From Allolobophora icterica (lineage: Eukaryota > Annelida > Clitellata > Crassiclitellata > Lumbricidae), in contig OY744615.1 in assembly GCA_963556255.1 (NCBI GenBank), forward strand, positions 12,532,115 through 12,596,114: a DNA stretch of 64,000 nucleotides, read 5' to 3'. Below, one piece after another: positions 1-10,838 of the stretch. The translations under genes and the position numbers were made by a program. The notes beneath the pieces were generated by a model. The model worked only from the letters and a program-made list of their open reading frames with translations. It searched no databases and was not told the origin of the DNA. How positions within the stretch are numbered: the first letter of the stretch is position 1; every line of letters starts with the position of its first letter.

Positions 1-163
<163 letters not shown>

Positions 164-370
164 TTTGTTTATTTATTTATTCAACAACAGCTCCTAGCAT
201 GATTTATTAATATTTATTTCGTTAACGTAACCAACACACATACACCGAACGAAATTTTTTGGGTCCAGAACCAGACAAGGTTCGCCTGTTTTTTCGGTGT
301 CATCCATAGCTGCAGAAGCTACCGACCTGCATATTATGATCAGCAGTTTAGATGTCAACGTGATGCCTAC

Positions 371-523
371 CGGTGACCAGTGCGAAACCATCCACTTTCC
401 ACAGTGGGAGTTTGGACAAGGTCGCTCGGATGCTGGCTTCGTCTGCATATCGCAGTTGTCGCTCGGCTCCAGACACGTCACGAGTCGCTTCTGACTTCCA
501 CAGGCCTCGTCCATCTCGCATTT
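371..523 (-). CDS. ADAMTS7/12: ADAMTS7/12-like gene, exon E18 (TSP1 repeat 4)
   Basis: Acceptor tttcttaag, donor GTAGGC, phase 0 at both ends. Encodes KCEMDEACGSQKRLVTC, then DNCDMQTKPASERPCPNSHC and KWMVSHWSP. E17 plus E18 give W-I-G-K-C, where most TSP1 repeats have W-x-x-C-S; the following MDEACG replaces the usual x-T-C-G. The pattern C-D, P-x-S-x-x-P-C, C fits TSP1 repeat 4 of ADAMTS7/12. The coding sequence must continue left of the window; the mucin-like region, later TSP1 repeats and PLAC domain are not seen here. Confidence 0.85.
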
Positions 524-971
524 CTTAAGAAAATCAATTCAGAGAAATTCGGTTAAGTAATCGCTCGATAGAAGCGATGGAAAACTTCTTTAGCAACAGT
601 GATTATATCCGAAGGAAGCTCACGCTTTTTGTTCACTACAACTCGATTGAAATTTGAGGTTGGAGTTTGGCGTGCCATCGGCTGATGCCTTCAACTAAAT
701 GGACCTCAATAGTTTGACAGGGACTTTTGCGTTGGAAATTCGTTGTTCCACTAAGCACTTAACAGAACAGCTGTATCTAGCGGAAGGCGCTATGCTGCTT
801 GAAAGGGCGTTTGAACAGTGCTTTATGACAGCGATGTACACACAGTAGGATTTGTTGACAACATAAACCATGACATAACAGAACTATTCTGACTAAACAT
901 GACAAAAGCACTAGATTTGACAGAAGAATTTAATTCATTTGCATTTAATACTATCAAATAGCTAGTGATGC

Positions 972-1215
<244 letters not shown>

Positions 1216-1278
1216 TCGTATGCCTAGCAATATAAACTTATCAACGAAGTTCTTAGAAAGATTAGTATCGCCACTCAC

Positions 1279-1501
1279 CCCTATCCATGGCCCTGTTTCC
1301 CACTGCGAGTCTTCGATCGGACAAGGCTCCTTGCGTCGGCACGGCGTTGCCTCGGCTGGCTTTTCGAGTCCCTCGCACTCCCAGTCTTCGAGGGCGATCT
1401 GTTCGTCTGGGCCAAGCTGACGGACGCACAACACGGTTCGCTTTTGAAGGCCGCCTTCGCCGCAGGACACGGAACAGTGCTGCCAAGGACCGGCCCACCA
1501 C
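1279..1501 (-). CDS. ADAMTS7/12: ADAMTS7/12-like gene, exon E17 (TSP1 repeat 3)
   Basis: Acceptor cgtacag, donor GTGAGT. With E16 it reads CPARWWAGPWQHCSVSCGEG, then LQKRTVLCVRQLGPDEQIAL and TPCRRKEPCP. This whole TSP1 repeat resembles repeat 3 of ADAMTS7, including the D-E-Q insertion. The end WETGPWIG opens the next repeat. A GAT/ATG microsatellite begins about 65 bp into the following intron. Confidence 0.93.
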
Positions 1502-2103
1502 CTGTACGATCACATCCAACATGGAACAATCAGACAAAGAGACTAGGGTGTTTCTCGAGTGGTTTACACCAAAGGAATACACCTCGGTCATAAGGTACAT
1601 AACGTCGTCAACAATCAACTCTGTTGGGAGTTTTGGCTGTTCTACGTGTGTGTAGAAACCAACCATTGGTGACTTTTCTAGTCTTCTGAACATAGGCGGT
1701 GTTTTTTGTACTGGAACTTCGATTGACCAATGACAAGGATTTTGCCCACTACACCTGTCTGTCTCCCGGAGTTGCCTCCTCTTGAATTTAAGTCTGGCTA
1801 CGGGCCTGCCTCTGATAACTGCTCGCTGACAGGAATTTCCTGTTCTTAGATGCATTTAATGCCGTTTAAGTTAGCATAAAGAGCGCCTCTGATGTATGTA
1901 CAATAAATGCGATTAGCAATTGGTTATTAAAGAATATACTTACTTACTTACTTACTCTGGTTTTAAGTCGGCGCTATATACATTTATAATTCAAATAATA
2001 AGTTACAATTAAACAACGCGCATGGCAAGAATCAACTGACAGAAGATTGAAAGAGTGAAAGACTTATGGTATGACTTGAATGAACGACTGATGTGGATTG
2101 TAC
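1502..2103. other. Intron E16/E17, no gene seen
   Basis: The only structure seen is a short (TTAC)n run near 1938-1957 next to an AATAAA-like stretch, which could be the 3' tail of an old retroposon on the plus strand. Otherwise unique sequence. Confidence 0.6.
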
Positions 2104-2230
2104 CGTGCAGGGCAGAGATGATCGTTGCATGGCTTGTACATATCGTCTGGTCTCGTGGAGAAGTCACAGTTGGAGTCGTCTACAATTCCCGCCTCTTTTT
2201 CAACACAGACGACTTCAGATATCTGACTTC
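2104..2230 (-). CDS. ADAMTS7/12: ADAMTS7/12-like gene, exon E16 (TSP1 repeat 2, second part)
   Basis: Acceptor tatttcag, donor GTACAA; two bases in, two out. Encodes SQISEVVCVEKEAGIVDDSN, then C, TRPDDMYKPC and HLCPA, placing the remaining cysteines of TSP1 repeat 2. It is short and has no usable ATG, so only splice-aware reading shows it. It ends at the CPA-RWW junction that human ADAMTS7 also has. Confidence 0.9.
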
Positions 2231-2355
2231 CTGAAATAAGAACCGCATTCAGACGAATCTTACATGTAGTTAATGATTCGAATTATCTAGACTTTTTCAT
2301 TTCTTAGCCTAAAGCTATTACCTAGAATCGTAACTTTCTCCAAACAGCAACGTAC

Positions 2356-2491
2356 CTCCGCCGCAGGATAGTGTGCAATGAGTCCAGTCGGAGTATTTCC
2401 AGTGGAACTCCGGTCGGCGTTTCTCCGTCATGTTCTCCGCTGGAATCGTGTACTCCAACTTTATTCCTGGATTTTGTGATTGGAACAGGAG
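2356..2491 (-). CDS. ADAMTS7/12: ADAMTS7/12-like gene, exon E15 (spacer end, start of TSP1 repeat 2)
   Basis: Acceptor cattacag, donor GTACGT; phase 0 in, one base left. Starts LLFQSQNPGIKLEYTIP, the standard end of an ADAMTS spacer. The next block, FHWKYSDWTHCTLSCGG, opens TSP1 repeat 2. The exon stops inside the CSxTCGGG motif, as in vertebrate ADAMTS genes. Confidence 0.93.
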
Positions 2492-3304
2492 CTGTAATGA
2501 GAATACGCCAACATTTAGGATTTCTCTTGAAATTCTGAACAGTAATAGACAGCTTACAAGGATCATTATCTCAATTCTCAGGCATACTCGGTGTCTCAAG
2601 TATACTGATTACTGCTGAATGTAATGATAAGCAGCACAAATATGCCTAGTGCAATGAACAGCATCTTAAGTATAACGAGTATGCGAGTAAGTAACAGCAG
2701 TGTACTTAGCGTAATGATGAGTCTCTCAGTTTTAAAGTATACTGAGAATTATACTTAGCACTTTAAGTGTACTCAACGTGCTGATAGAGAACACTGAATG
2801 CTTTAAAGACGCTTATAAGCCTCCAGCAAAGATGATGACGATTATTGTTATTATTACTCATTTGTCTGATATTCATATCGTGTTATTTTATGAATGCACC
2901 TAGAAACCGCGGGTAACAAGAAATGATAAGGAAGTAAGATATCGGAGATCACTTGTTCGCGAAATGAGAAACGAGAGAGGGCGTGAGTTCGTAGTTACTG
3001 TTTAACGATGCGGTGACCTAACAAAGATAATTAGCATTGTCCTCCTCTTTTTTCCAGGCCTGAGACTGACACCTACCGAGTACGGCAGTTAGAACTAAGA
3101 GAAAGTGATTATATATCTATAGACTAGAAGCAGAATACGAAAACGGTCCGAAACCACAGGACGTAAGTTGGACTAAGCATGCAGTTGGCCAGAAGTTGTT
3201 TATCAGAAGTTGTTTGTCCTGATGGGATTAATTGTGAGTGAAATGCACAAGTTAGTAAGGGAGTTCTGAACCAGACTATGGCGCGTCTTATATACAAGTA
3301 CTGG

Positions 3305-3600
3305 CGCAGTTAGCTACATCGATAAGAGCGTAGGCTGCGCGTCTCTGTGTTAGAGCGCAAGCGGACTGCGGTTCGCTTCCCGAAGGTAGCTTATTTCAGA
3401 GATTTAAATCTCGGGCTAGCACGGTCCCAACACGGGGACCTTAAATGCCGTGGTATCCATTCAAACGGGCAGCGGTGGAGAAGGATCTCACCCGATCAAT
3501 TCATTGAAAAATGTGCAGGGTCGAGGCCATATACAGTCACAATAGAAAATCGCGTACATATACATTTACATTTAAGGACAGCTACTTTAAACCGAACTTA
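3305..3600 (+). mobile_element. tRNA-derived SINE-like repeat
   Basis: The left part reads like a decayed tRNA: GCGCAGTTAGCTACATCG and AAGAGCG as box A surroundings, then GCGGTTCGCTTCCCG as a box B region. The right part (about 3485-3575) is shared with 49110-49205: TCTCACCC.ATCAATT, ATTGAA.AATG.GCAGGGTC, then ACATTTACAT. That suggests a repeat family with a tRNA-like head and conserved 3' body. It lies in the intron between E14 and E15; the rest of that 1.2-kb intron shows nothing clear. Confidence 0.5.
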
Positions 3601-3683
3601 TAGTTGGATAGGTTAGCACGTCTAATTCTGAAGACAGTCATAATTATAAATACTGCACTTGCATACAACAATATGCAGCGTAC

Positions 3684-3925
3684 CATAATGTGCAATGCTT
3701 CCTTGATTGGTCCAGGGGCTACAAAGCTTTCCTTATTGCCTTCACGCAAGTATTGGATGACCGTTCCGGCTGCCTCGTAATTGCCACTCCACTGGATGTA
3801 CCAGTGTCCGTTGAGGTAGTAGTGGCCTCTGTCGTTCCGTATAGCCAGGTAGTTATTCGCTTCGGCAACCTCCTCCACCCGGATGTTCCTCGCTCCTTCC
3901 GGAATCACGGCTGCCTCCACATACC
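3684..3925 (-). CDS. ADAMTS7/12: ADAMTS7/12-like gene, exon E14 (spacer domain)
   Basis: Acceptor actgttgtag, donor GTACGC. Two leading bases complete Gly with E13, giving GLGYVEAAVIPEGARNI. Further on are EVAEANNYLAIRND, YYLNGHWYIQWSGNYEAAG and APGPIKEALHIM. I-P-x-G-A-R-x-I, N-x-L-A-I-R, Y-x-L-N-G and G-x-Y-x-x-A-G-T are spacer signatures. The spacer is cysteine-free and controls substrate recognition in this family. Confidence 0.95.
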
Positions 3926-4469
3926 CTACAACAGTTAGACATAAACCTGCAGATAAAGTTGTAGTACTCTTGGAAATGTTCCACCTAAGTCATCACAATT
4001 TTATTTGATTTTATTCTGATTTCCCTTATTAAATTCTGTGTTAAATATGTTTTCGAACCTCATTTTCAACCAACCTCATATTCCTCAGCTTTTAAAATAT
4101 CTTGCAATACCTCCATTAGAAAAGTCTTATCTAAACAAGGACTTCAATAAAAATAATAATAATCTGTTATTTAATTAAGCGCCTGCAAACGCACTGCGCT
4201 TTACAGTGAACATACATATAGTAGAAACGGCAGCCACGCAGGGCGCCTTACATACATGTATACAGTATAGAACCACATGATAACAGTTTTACAGGAGTCG
4301 AATATAACTGTTTTATACGGCAGCCATGCGGCTGCCATTCATGGCCTACTATTCAAGGTTGATTAAAAATCTGCTTCTAATCCCAGTAACATCTCTGAAC
4401 TGCTTGAACGGTTTTTTCTAGTAGGCCTACGTCTTCTGGCGCATGTAACATCCTAATTATGGAATAAGA

Positions 4470-4680
4470 GGCAACCAATTAAAATGGTTTGCCAGTTATC
4501 TTGATAGCCGTTCCCAAATTGTAGGTAATAATGGAAGCCTCTCAGATCTGCGTGAGATAAAACATGGAGTCCCCCAAGGGTCGAAACTGGGTCCACTTTT
4601 CCTAATCTATATCAGTGGCCTTACTAATGTTTCTCCGAGCACGTTTTTAACTTATTCGCCGACGATTCTAATGTGTTTTG
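4470..4680 (+). pseudogene. LINE reverse-transcriptase fragment
   Basis: Plus-strand translation gives WFASYLDSRSQIV, then KHGVPQGSKLGPL and, after a one-base shift, FLIYIS and FADDSNVF-like residues. These are RT motifs around GVPQGS and FADD of non-LTR elements. It is a short, frameshifted remnant in the E13-E14 intron. Confidence 0.75.

Positions 4681-4682
<2 letters not shown>

Positions 4683-4742
<60 letters not shown>
4683..4742. repeat. (TA)n microsatellite
   Basis: Sixty bases of alternating TA directly after the RT fragment and about 30 bp from the donor of exon E13. Confidence 0.98.
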
Positions 4743-4744
<2 letters not shown>

Positions 4745-4774
4745 CATATGCTGCGCTCATATCTTGTGCTTTAC

Positions 4775-4895
4775 CTAGACCGGATTCCTTCTTGAAGTCT
4801 TCATGGACCGTCAGACACGATGTTCCATCCCCGTGGCAAACGCCGCATCTGTCTTCTTTTGCGTCAGAGTCAATGACCCAATCGCACCCAACCGT
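4775..4895 (-). CDS. ADAMTS7/12: ADAMTS7/12-like gene, exon E13 (Cys-rich end)
   Basis: Acceptor ttaacgcag, donor GTAAAG; phase 0 in, one base left over. Encodes [20 protein letters not shown], then HGDGTSC and [15 protein letters not shown] is the ADAMTS7/12 form of a motif that is usually CGVCGGD in other ADAMTS proteins. A (TA)n microsatellite starts about 30 bp beyond the donor. Confidence 0.94.
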
Positions 4896-4961
4896 CTGCG
4901 TTAAACACAAACAAACCGTCTTCTTATCTATACAACTCTAAGGTCTCTGCTTCGGTTTCTG

Positions 4962-5405
4962 CAGAGGCGCGTTTACACGTAGGCGCACTAGGCCCCTAAA
5001 TCTCGGAGGGCCCCCAAACGATGGAAAATATTTTTCCAATTATAGAATTATCCAATACAATTTGTGATGAATTTATCACAATAATGGGGACAATTTAAGA
5101 GCTCAATTTATTCAAGAAGTAAAATGGCCAAGTATTTCGCATTGATTGTTGATTAAACACCCGATGTCAGTTTTTTTAAATCAAGTAACTTCACGTTCCT
5201 TTAAAATAGCTTATAGGTCTATAACTAATCATAATTACAATAACAGTGTCAATAACACTCAAACAACGGCTTCAAGTTCAAATTCGTGGGTTTTGCACAT
5301 GACTGGCTAAACACCACCAGAGTCTCAGACTCTCAGTCTACAAGTTCTGAAGGGCCCTCAAAAATGTTTGCGCCTAGGGCCCCGTTTTCTGTAAACGCGC
5401 CTCTG
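4962..5405. mobile_element. hAT-like MITE, family B copy 1
   Basis: A 444-bp element with terminal inverted repeats CAGAGGCGCGTTTACA / TGTAAACGCGCCTCTG and a perfect 8-bp target-site duplication GGTTTCTG on both sides. An 8-bp duplication and a CAG-type terminus are typical of hAT transposons. There is no coding capacity. A second copy in opposite orientation is at 35710. It lies in the E12-E13 intron; the remaining ~700 bp up to 6118 shows no other feature. Confidence 0.9.
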
Positions 5406-6118
5406 GGTTTCTGAATGCTTTATTCTCAGATTTAAGGATGAAAATTTATGTGTTTGTCACTTAAGATTTAAATGGTGCACAAAAACTTAGTATTAGAACT
5501 GATGCTTCATGTATATCATTGTTTGCATGAGTGCTGGTGTTTCTGAGGTCTTCAGAACAGGAGAATCGTAGAAGAACGCTAAACTATCAACTTGTGAAGA
5601 AATAGTTGATGAGCAATTGAGCATAACCGAAGTGCTATAGGAGCGTCTCATCAGCTGACTTACATTCTCCATCATCTCAGTGGAGGATTGGAGCTGCATT
5701 GACTGAGACTCGATCCTAACTGGGTGTCTTGCTGCCACAATCCGCAGTCTTAAATCTTTTCTTCTCCCTCCGCCTCTGATTAGGTCGTAGAGAGAGAGAG
5801 ATGCTTTAGAAATTTTTAAATACAAAATACAATGATCTAGAGTGGAGAATAATTCTCCTTCAGCAATTCGGTCATCATTCTAATGCGGACGAACTACTCG
5901 AAATCTAGCATCATTTAGAACAATGAGGGACGTCTTAGATAGGATCTTAAAGATGCTGAATAAATGCACAGGTGTGTATGACACATGGACTTAGCATTTG
6001 ACTGATATTCCTCTGGAGCTTAACAACATACTACATGCACTTCATAGGCGTCGATTGTACTTTCAATAACAGCTATAGCTGCAAGTGCGATGTAAGTCAC
6101 TGCAGGTGGAAGGCTTAC

Positions 6119-6246
6119 CCGACAACGGCCACTGATGCACATGTCCTTGCGACCGATGCTGCATGGAGTTCCATCGATAACCATGTCCTTCATCATAACT
6201 GAGAACAATCTTCCTCTGGGCTTACAATGCAACTGACAAGGAGTGC
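6119..6246 (-). CDS. ADAMTS7/12: ADAMTS7/12-like gene, exon E12 (Cys-rich domain)
   Basis: Acceptor ttctgcag, donor GTAAGC; two leading bases, phase 0 at the end. Encodes TPCQLHCKPRGRLF, then VIDGTPCSIGRKDMCISG and RCR. The pattern P-C-x-L-x-C, D-G-T-P-C and C-I-x-G-x-C is the ADAMTS Cys-rich core, which contributes to substrate and matrix binding. Confidence 0.94.
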
Positions 6247-6764
6247 CTGCAGAAGCAAGATCAATGAATCAGTCATCTCAGGTACTGAATACTCAATTCG
6301 TACACGCTTTATTTACAAAAATTAATCCTCGTCTATCGATCTATCATCCGACAAACCAGACACATTATAAGCAGGACAATCTTTCCTGACATGATGACAT
6401 AGGCCCTATGATATGGCAAAAAATTGTAAAATAGCACACAGAGCTACAGTTTTTGGCCATCCTCTACGAAGACAATCATACTGGTACAATAAGAAATAAT
6501 TTCTTCTCTTCGACCATGCATTGATGCGCTTTCCATGGAAAAATTGTGAAATGTAATTGTTCCATACAAAGTGATTGTATGCGTTTTACCAGCAATCGAC
6601 TGAAATAAATTAAGTAGACCTACTTGAGTACATCAATTTTATCATTTCACCCATGCAAGGGTACCAGATGCATTTGCTGACTTAGTACTCTATAGGAAAG
6701 TGGAGTGATCAGAAAGCATTAATGGGCTTCCTCCTGAGCTTCCTCGAAACTCATCCACCGCTTT

Positions 6765-6850
6765 CTTCTCTGCCGGGGTTGGGCTGGGAGCGCCTCTGAA
6801 TAGCTTCCTTGAAGGGACGCTATATAACTGCTTGATTGGTTGATTGATTT
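6765..6850 (+). mobile_element. LINE 3'-end fragment
   Basis: GGGAGCGCCTCTGAATAGC followed by TTGAAGGGACGCTATATAA and a (TTGA)n-like tail. The same 3' end closes the RT-bearing copy at 50935-51245, so this is a 5'-truncated LINE or a SINE sharing that tail. Confidence 0.6.
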
Positions 6851-6991
6851 ACTCTGTCTTGTTTTTAATTGATTATATTTATACTTGGAACTTACATGAG
6901 TCCCTGTAAATCCAATTTGTGCATGCCGCTGCTGTCGGTCAGAGTGACCAACCCAACCATAATAGTAGAGTTAATCGTTGGTCTTACTGAC

Positions 6992-7161
6992 CGTGCGTAG
7001 AGACTGGCTCCCAGTGGTACTTGTGTCCCTTGTAGGGAATGTTGTTGAACTCGGCACACTGATGTTCACGGAAGCTTGGTGATCCGTCGGGACAGTTCTC
7101 TGTGTTGCACATGCGATATCTGCGTCGTTCGCCGAGACAGTACCTGCCTCCGTGAGAAGGC
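6992..7161 (-). CDS. ADAMTS7/12: ADAMTS7/12-like gene, exon E11 (TSP1 repeat 1 second half, start of Cys-rich)
   Basis: Acceptor attggaag. Encodes PSHGGRYCLGERRRYRMC, then ENCPDGSPSFREHQC and YKGHKYHWEPVSTHG. The pattern G-G/R-Y-C-x-G-E-R-x-x-x-R-x-C-N, then S-F-R-x-x-Q-C, marks the TSP1 to Cys-rich junction. Two donors overlap here: GTCAGT and, four bases on, GTAAGA. Only GTCAGT keeps phase with E12, so I chose it although GTAAGA looks stronger. Confidence 0.92.
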
Positions 7162-7410
7162 CTTCCAATGAGAAACAGTAATGTTTAACAACTGATAGTC
7201 TATTTAGCACCTCTATTGGGCGCCTATATCTCAGGCGTGAGAAGAGAGGCCCTGATGACTTTAATAATAATAATAATCATAGGCGTAGACTCGGGGGGGG
7301 CAGCCGGGGAACCTCCCCCCTAATAATTGAGATTGACTGTACATCCAATGCAATAAGTGTAGAAAAAATAACCAAATGCCCTCCCCCAATATTTTGGACA
7401 AGTTCACGCC

Positions 7411-7540
<130 letters not shown>

Positions 7541-7544
7541 TATT

Positions 7545-7775
7545 CGTGTTTATTGACAAGATCACTGACAAACCGCATTAAGTACACTGAAACATATGAT
7601 AGTACACTTTTCAAGATCTTTTAGAACACTTGTCTTGGCAGCCTATAAGGTGCCCGCTCATTTTACACCTGCCCCCTAGAGAGTGGAAGGCTGAGTCGGT
7701 CTATGGGGTGCTTAAGGATATCGAGCCGCGTCTTTCAAGATCATACATTCTTCGAGCAAGAGTGCAGAATTATGA
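7545..7775 (+). repeat. Dispersed repeat, family C copy 1
   Basis: Starts GTTTATTGACAAG.TCAC, continues with AGTGGAAGGCTGAGTCG and ends TCGAGCAAGAGTG. The same blocks occur at 10698-10838 in the same order. The two copies share a reading PREWKAES..IEPRLSRS, so the repeat may derive from a retroelement ORF, but I do not recognise which one. Confidence 0.65.
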
Positions 7776-8076
7776 TAATAAGCAAATTGTAAGACAAATA
7801 ATTAATGCCACAGTTAAGTTACTAGTTAAAATATTAAAAGAACTACACTTTTAAAGAGTTAAGGCGCAAAAGCCTGACAGGTTAACTTCATAGTCAATCA
7901 ACAGATACAATCCAAGAGGTGCTCACTGAAGATACACATGTGTGTTTTTGTGTTACATTGCTATGTTACTTTGACCTATCGGCAACTACCCACAGTTTTG
8001 AATGGCTCCTAAATCGCGGCCCCTTTTTAAGTTTTACTTTCGCATTAGAGCTAATAGTCATAAACTGGCTGCTTAC

Positions 8077-8222
8077 GGTGGGTTGTTGCAGAGGCGTTCG
8101 GAGTATGAGACTCCAGCGCTGCAGGTGCGTGTACATTGTGACCAAGGACTCCACTCTCCCCATTGACTGTCTATAGCCAACGGCTTTTCTCCAATCGCAA
8201 TACATCGCCCTCCAAAGCACCA
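8077..8222 (-). CDS. ADAMTS7/12: ADAMTS7/12-like gene, exon E10 (disintegrin end, TSP1 repeat 1 first half)
   Basis: Acceptor ttgtttag, donor GTAAGC; enters in phase 0 and leaves two bases. [14 protein letters not shown] closes the disintegrin-like domain, then [17 protein letters not shown] opens the central TSP1 repeat. WxxWxxW offers C-mannosylation sites. The O-fucose motif is CTRTCS, where the usual following residue is Gly. Ends LCNNP with the split codon completed by E11. Confidence 0.93.
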
Positions 8223-8409
8223 CTAAACAACACGCAATTCATGATAAGAATTACAGTTCGTAGAGTGCGTACTAATATTGGTATCACTACATCACAACAC
8301 TTACACGGAAGCATAAAATTGACAAAAACGCAATAAATACCAACAATGACGACCAATTACACGTCACAACATTACACGAAAACACTATACTTAACACCAT
8401 AACAAAAGA

Positions 8410-8455
8410 CTTTACCACTAAGTAGATATCTTGAAGGGGCGCTATATCAAGTTTA

Positions 8456-8544
<89 letters not shown>
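8410..8544 (+). mobile_element. LINE 3' end with expanded (GATT)n tail
   Basis: TTGAAGGGGCGCTATATCA is the 3' terminus seen in other LINE copies here; it is followed by 90 bp of pure GATT repeats (8455-8544). The microsatellite most likely grew from the LINE's own tail. Between this and exon E9 (8545-8979) I see no feature. Confidence 0.65.
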
Positions 8545-8545
<1 letters not shown>

Positions 8546-8979
8546 CATGTAAACGTAATAACATAACTGAAAAAAACATATGTAATTAAATGCAAATGCG
8601 ACACAACGTGTAACAATGCTAAACAAAAACACCATGCGTAACAACATTGCACCGGAAACTACACGTAATAACATTCACAAAAATACTACATGTAACAAGA
8701 TAACAAAAGCACTACAAGAAATACCGTGAACAACAGCATTACACAAAACACTACATGTTGCCACATAGCAAAAAGCACCACTCATATCAGCATACAATAA
8801 AACACTACACGTAACAGCGTAGCAATAAAAAAAAACTACAACATGCAACAGAAAGCACCACGTGTAATAACGAAACACAGATGTTTCCTAAATGCAACGT
8901 AAAGTGAACTTCGTGTTGCTGTTGAACAGTTGTGTGGGCATTTCCGCATAATTAGTTAGTCGTGTCTTCTGGATCTAAC

Positions 8980-9072
8980 CTCGTTGTCTCCACAAATCGT
9001 TCCCTCAGCGGCTGCTTCTAGCCGAGTCAAACATTTCTTATCCACTCGACACCAGACGGTTGTACAGAGATT
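8980..9072 (-). CDS. ADAMTS7/12: ADAMTS7/12-like gene, exon E9 (disintegrin-like domain)
   Basis: A 31-codon exon below usual ORF cut-offs. Acceptor gctttcag, donor GTTAGA, phase 0 at both ends. It encodes NLCTTVWCRVDKKC and AAAEGTICGDNE, matching the family pattern L-C-x-x-x-W-C, then D/E-G-T-x-C-G. It continues straight into WCFGG of E10. Confidence 0.92.
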
Positions 9073-9649
9073 CTGAAAGCACAACAGTTTTCCGCAGCTA
9101 CAGATATCGTCCGGTCCACCATTCAGTTATAGATAGCGGCTATAAAATTCTTGTTTCAATATTGGTGACATTGAAGGTGACAATAAACTGCCGACTTATT
9201 TACGTGCGCATTAAGTACGAGTAGCTTGCATTATTTATAATTACTATGTTGCTAAAGTGGAAAATCGGAAAGGTGTTTACTTCGGTCTTGTGGGACCTTG
9301 AGCCAGCGAGCTACAATCCTAAAGTTCTGGACTCGGGCATCACTAGGACATCGCTGGACTCGCCATTTACTTCCCAGCCGAGGTTCGGTTACCAATGCAA
9401 TGATTGGCAACAGGAGGCAAAATGGACCGATATATAAAACAGAACCAGGTTTCATTCTCCAATTGTTGGATCAAATCATCATCAAGTAGATTAACTATTG
9501 AACTGCCATGGAATGAACGAAGCACTTTGCTCTATTAAAATAGAGCAGCTAAAGGTCAAGAAACGCTAAAAGTGTTCCAGAATAAAAAGTTCAGTGACAA
9601 CTGACAATCGTGACAACAGGAAAGGAGAGAGAATAGGAATGTGACATAC
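9073..9649. other. Intron E8/E9, no feature
   Basis: Apparently unique intronic sequence without repeats or coding signal that I can support. Confidence 0.6.
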
Positions 9650-9794
9650 GTCGATTCCATCACAGTATTCGGCGTCTGGTCCATACTGCAGCCGACACTG
9701 GTGGTCGATGTCATACATGACACCTGCCGGCAGAATGGGAAAGTTGAAGTCATGCTCCGATGGAAGGTCATCGAGGCAGTGACCCCAATCGCGA
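9650..9794 (-). CDS. ADAMTS7/12: ADAMTS7/12-like gene, exon E8 (end of catalytic, start of disintegrin-like domain)
   Basis: Acceptor gtttgtag, donor GTATGT; one leading base, ends in phase 0. Encodes RDWGHCLDDLPSEHD, PAGVMYDIDHQCRLQYG and ending EYCDGID. The pattern R-x-W-G-x-C-L-D-D, then P-x-G-V-x-Y-D-x-x-x-Q-C-R-L-Q-Y-G, is distinctive for ADAMTS7/12. It joins the catalytic domain to the disintegrin-like domain. Confidence 0.94.
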
Positions 9795-9837
9795 CTACAA
9801 ACAGACAAACAGATACATCGATACATCTTTACTCATC

Positions 9838-10080
9838 TGTCCATCAATCTATTCATTAATTTATCCATTCATCTACTCATACATCCTTCCACTCTTCCAA
9901 GCGTTCATTCATCCATTACTTTCCAATTGATTCATCTGCTCATTATATTTCAATTTTCGCTCCACTCACCTCTCTATTACTGCATTCTTGCATCCATTCA
10001 TTAATTCATCCATTCATCCATTCATTATTCCAGTCATTCATTCATCTATTCACATATAATTATATATACGATCATTCATC
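9838..10080. repeat. Degenerate CATT/TCAT-rich stretch
   Basis: Many imperfect copies of CATTCATTCATC and CATCCATTCAT in the E7-E8 intron: an old, decayed tetranucleotide array. Confidence 0.8.
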
Positions 10081-10184
10081 CATTTTCCATCTTTTCGAAG
10101 TGAAATTTGGCTAATATATTCGAGCAGAATCTACCAGAACCTGGCGCTACAGAATTGACTCTGACCTAATTTGGAGATACTAAC

Positions 10185-10331
10185 TCTAGGAAGATGGTGA
10201 TGGAATTTCGGCTGCAGTTCGACCAGACAAGAGGACTTGCTTCAGCCGTCAACTGAGGCGACATCACGTACTGCATGTCCTCCGTCGGAGCCTCACATCC
10301 ATTCTCCACTGTATCATGCTTCATCCCGAAA
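10185..10331 (-). CDS. ADAMTS7/12: ADAMTS7/12-like gene, exon E7 (third zinc histidine, Met-turn)
   Basis: Acceptor cttaaag, donor GTTAGT. The first base gives Asn with E6, so the joined zinc motif is HELGHNFGMKHD, complete for three His ligands, catalytic Glu and the family's Asp. Next come ENGCEAP and YVMSPQL (Met-turn), then WSNCSRNSITIFL. The exon leaves GA, completed to Asp by E8. Nothing in the active site is missing, so the encoded enzyme should be catalytically competent. The acceptor has a weak pyrimidine tract, but phase and motif continuity fix it. Confidence 0.93.
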
Positions 10332-10374
10332 CTTTAAGACAAAACCACAACAACTGTTAGCAATGGTAATGGTA

Positions 10375-10505
10375 TTTGGAAATTTATATAGCGCAGCTTC
10401 TAGAAAGACTCATCAGAGGCACTCCCGACCTAACACAATGAAACTACGATCGAAAAAAGTGGTCTTCAAACGTTTGCGGAAAAATGTTTCATCATCAACC
10501 GGTGA
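10375..10505 (-). repeat. Dispersed repeat with AATTTATATAGCGC end
   Basis: AAATTTATATAGCGCAGCTTC, CATCAGAGGCACTCCCGACC, then CTACGATCGAAAA and TCTTCAAACGTTTGCGGAAA. Related segments are at 22900-23130, 50768-50830, 52308-52380 and 52543-52660. On the minus strand it reads as a retroposon ending in GCGCTATATAAATTT. Confidence 0.6.
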
Positions 10506-10697
10506 ATATGAAAATATAATATATGAAATGAAATGAAATATAATAAAATCATCTAAAGATGAGTGACTGACTACAATTTGCGATTAGGCCTAATCTGCAG
10601 CATGATTGGCTATTCAATGAACGCTCGTAAGTTCCTTAATAACGCATCGCATTTGCAAGGCTTAGATGCTTTAAGAACGATTTCTTCCCCACATATC

Positions 10698-10838
10698 ATG
10701 TTTATTGACAAGCTCACAGACAAACCGCAGTAATGCTCAGTTTACAGCTGCCCCTAGGGAGTGGAAGGCTGAGTCGACCTTTAGGGAGCTTACGGGTATC
10801 GAACCGCGTCTTTCAAGATCTTCGAGCAAGAGTGTTAC
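10698..10838 (+). repeat. Dispersed repeat, family C copy 2
   Basis: Second copy of the repeat at 7545, shorter by about 90 bp. The encoded PREWKAES and IEPRLSRSSSKS segments are conserved between copies, which suggests former protein coding. Confidence 0.65.

Noticed and set aside
1516..1855. Minus-strand frame extending exon E17 upstream to 1855
   Set aside because: The acceptor before GTGGTGGGCC and the phase with E16 place the exon start at 1501; the upstream part does not resemble ADAMTS.
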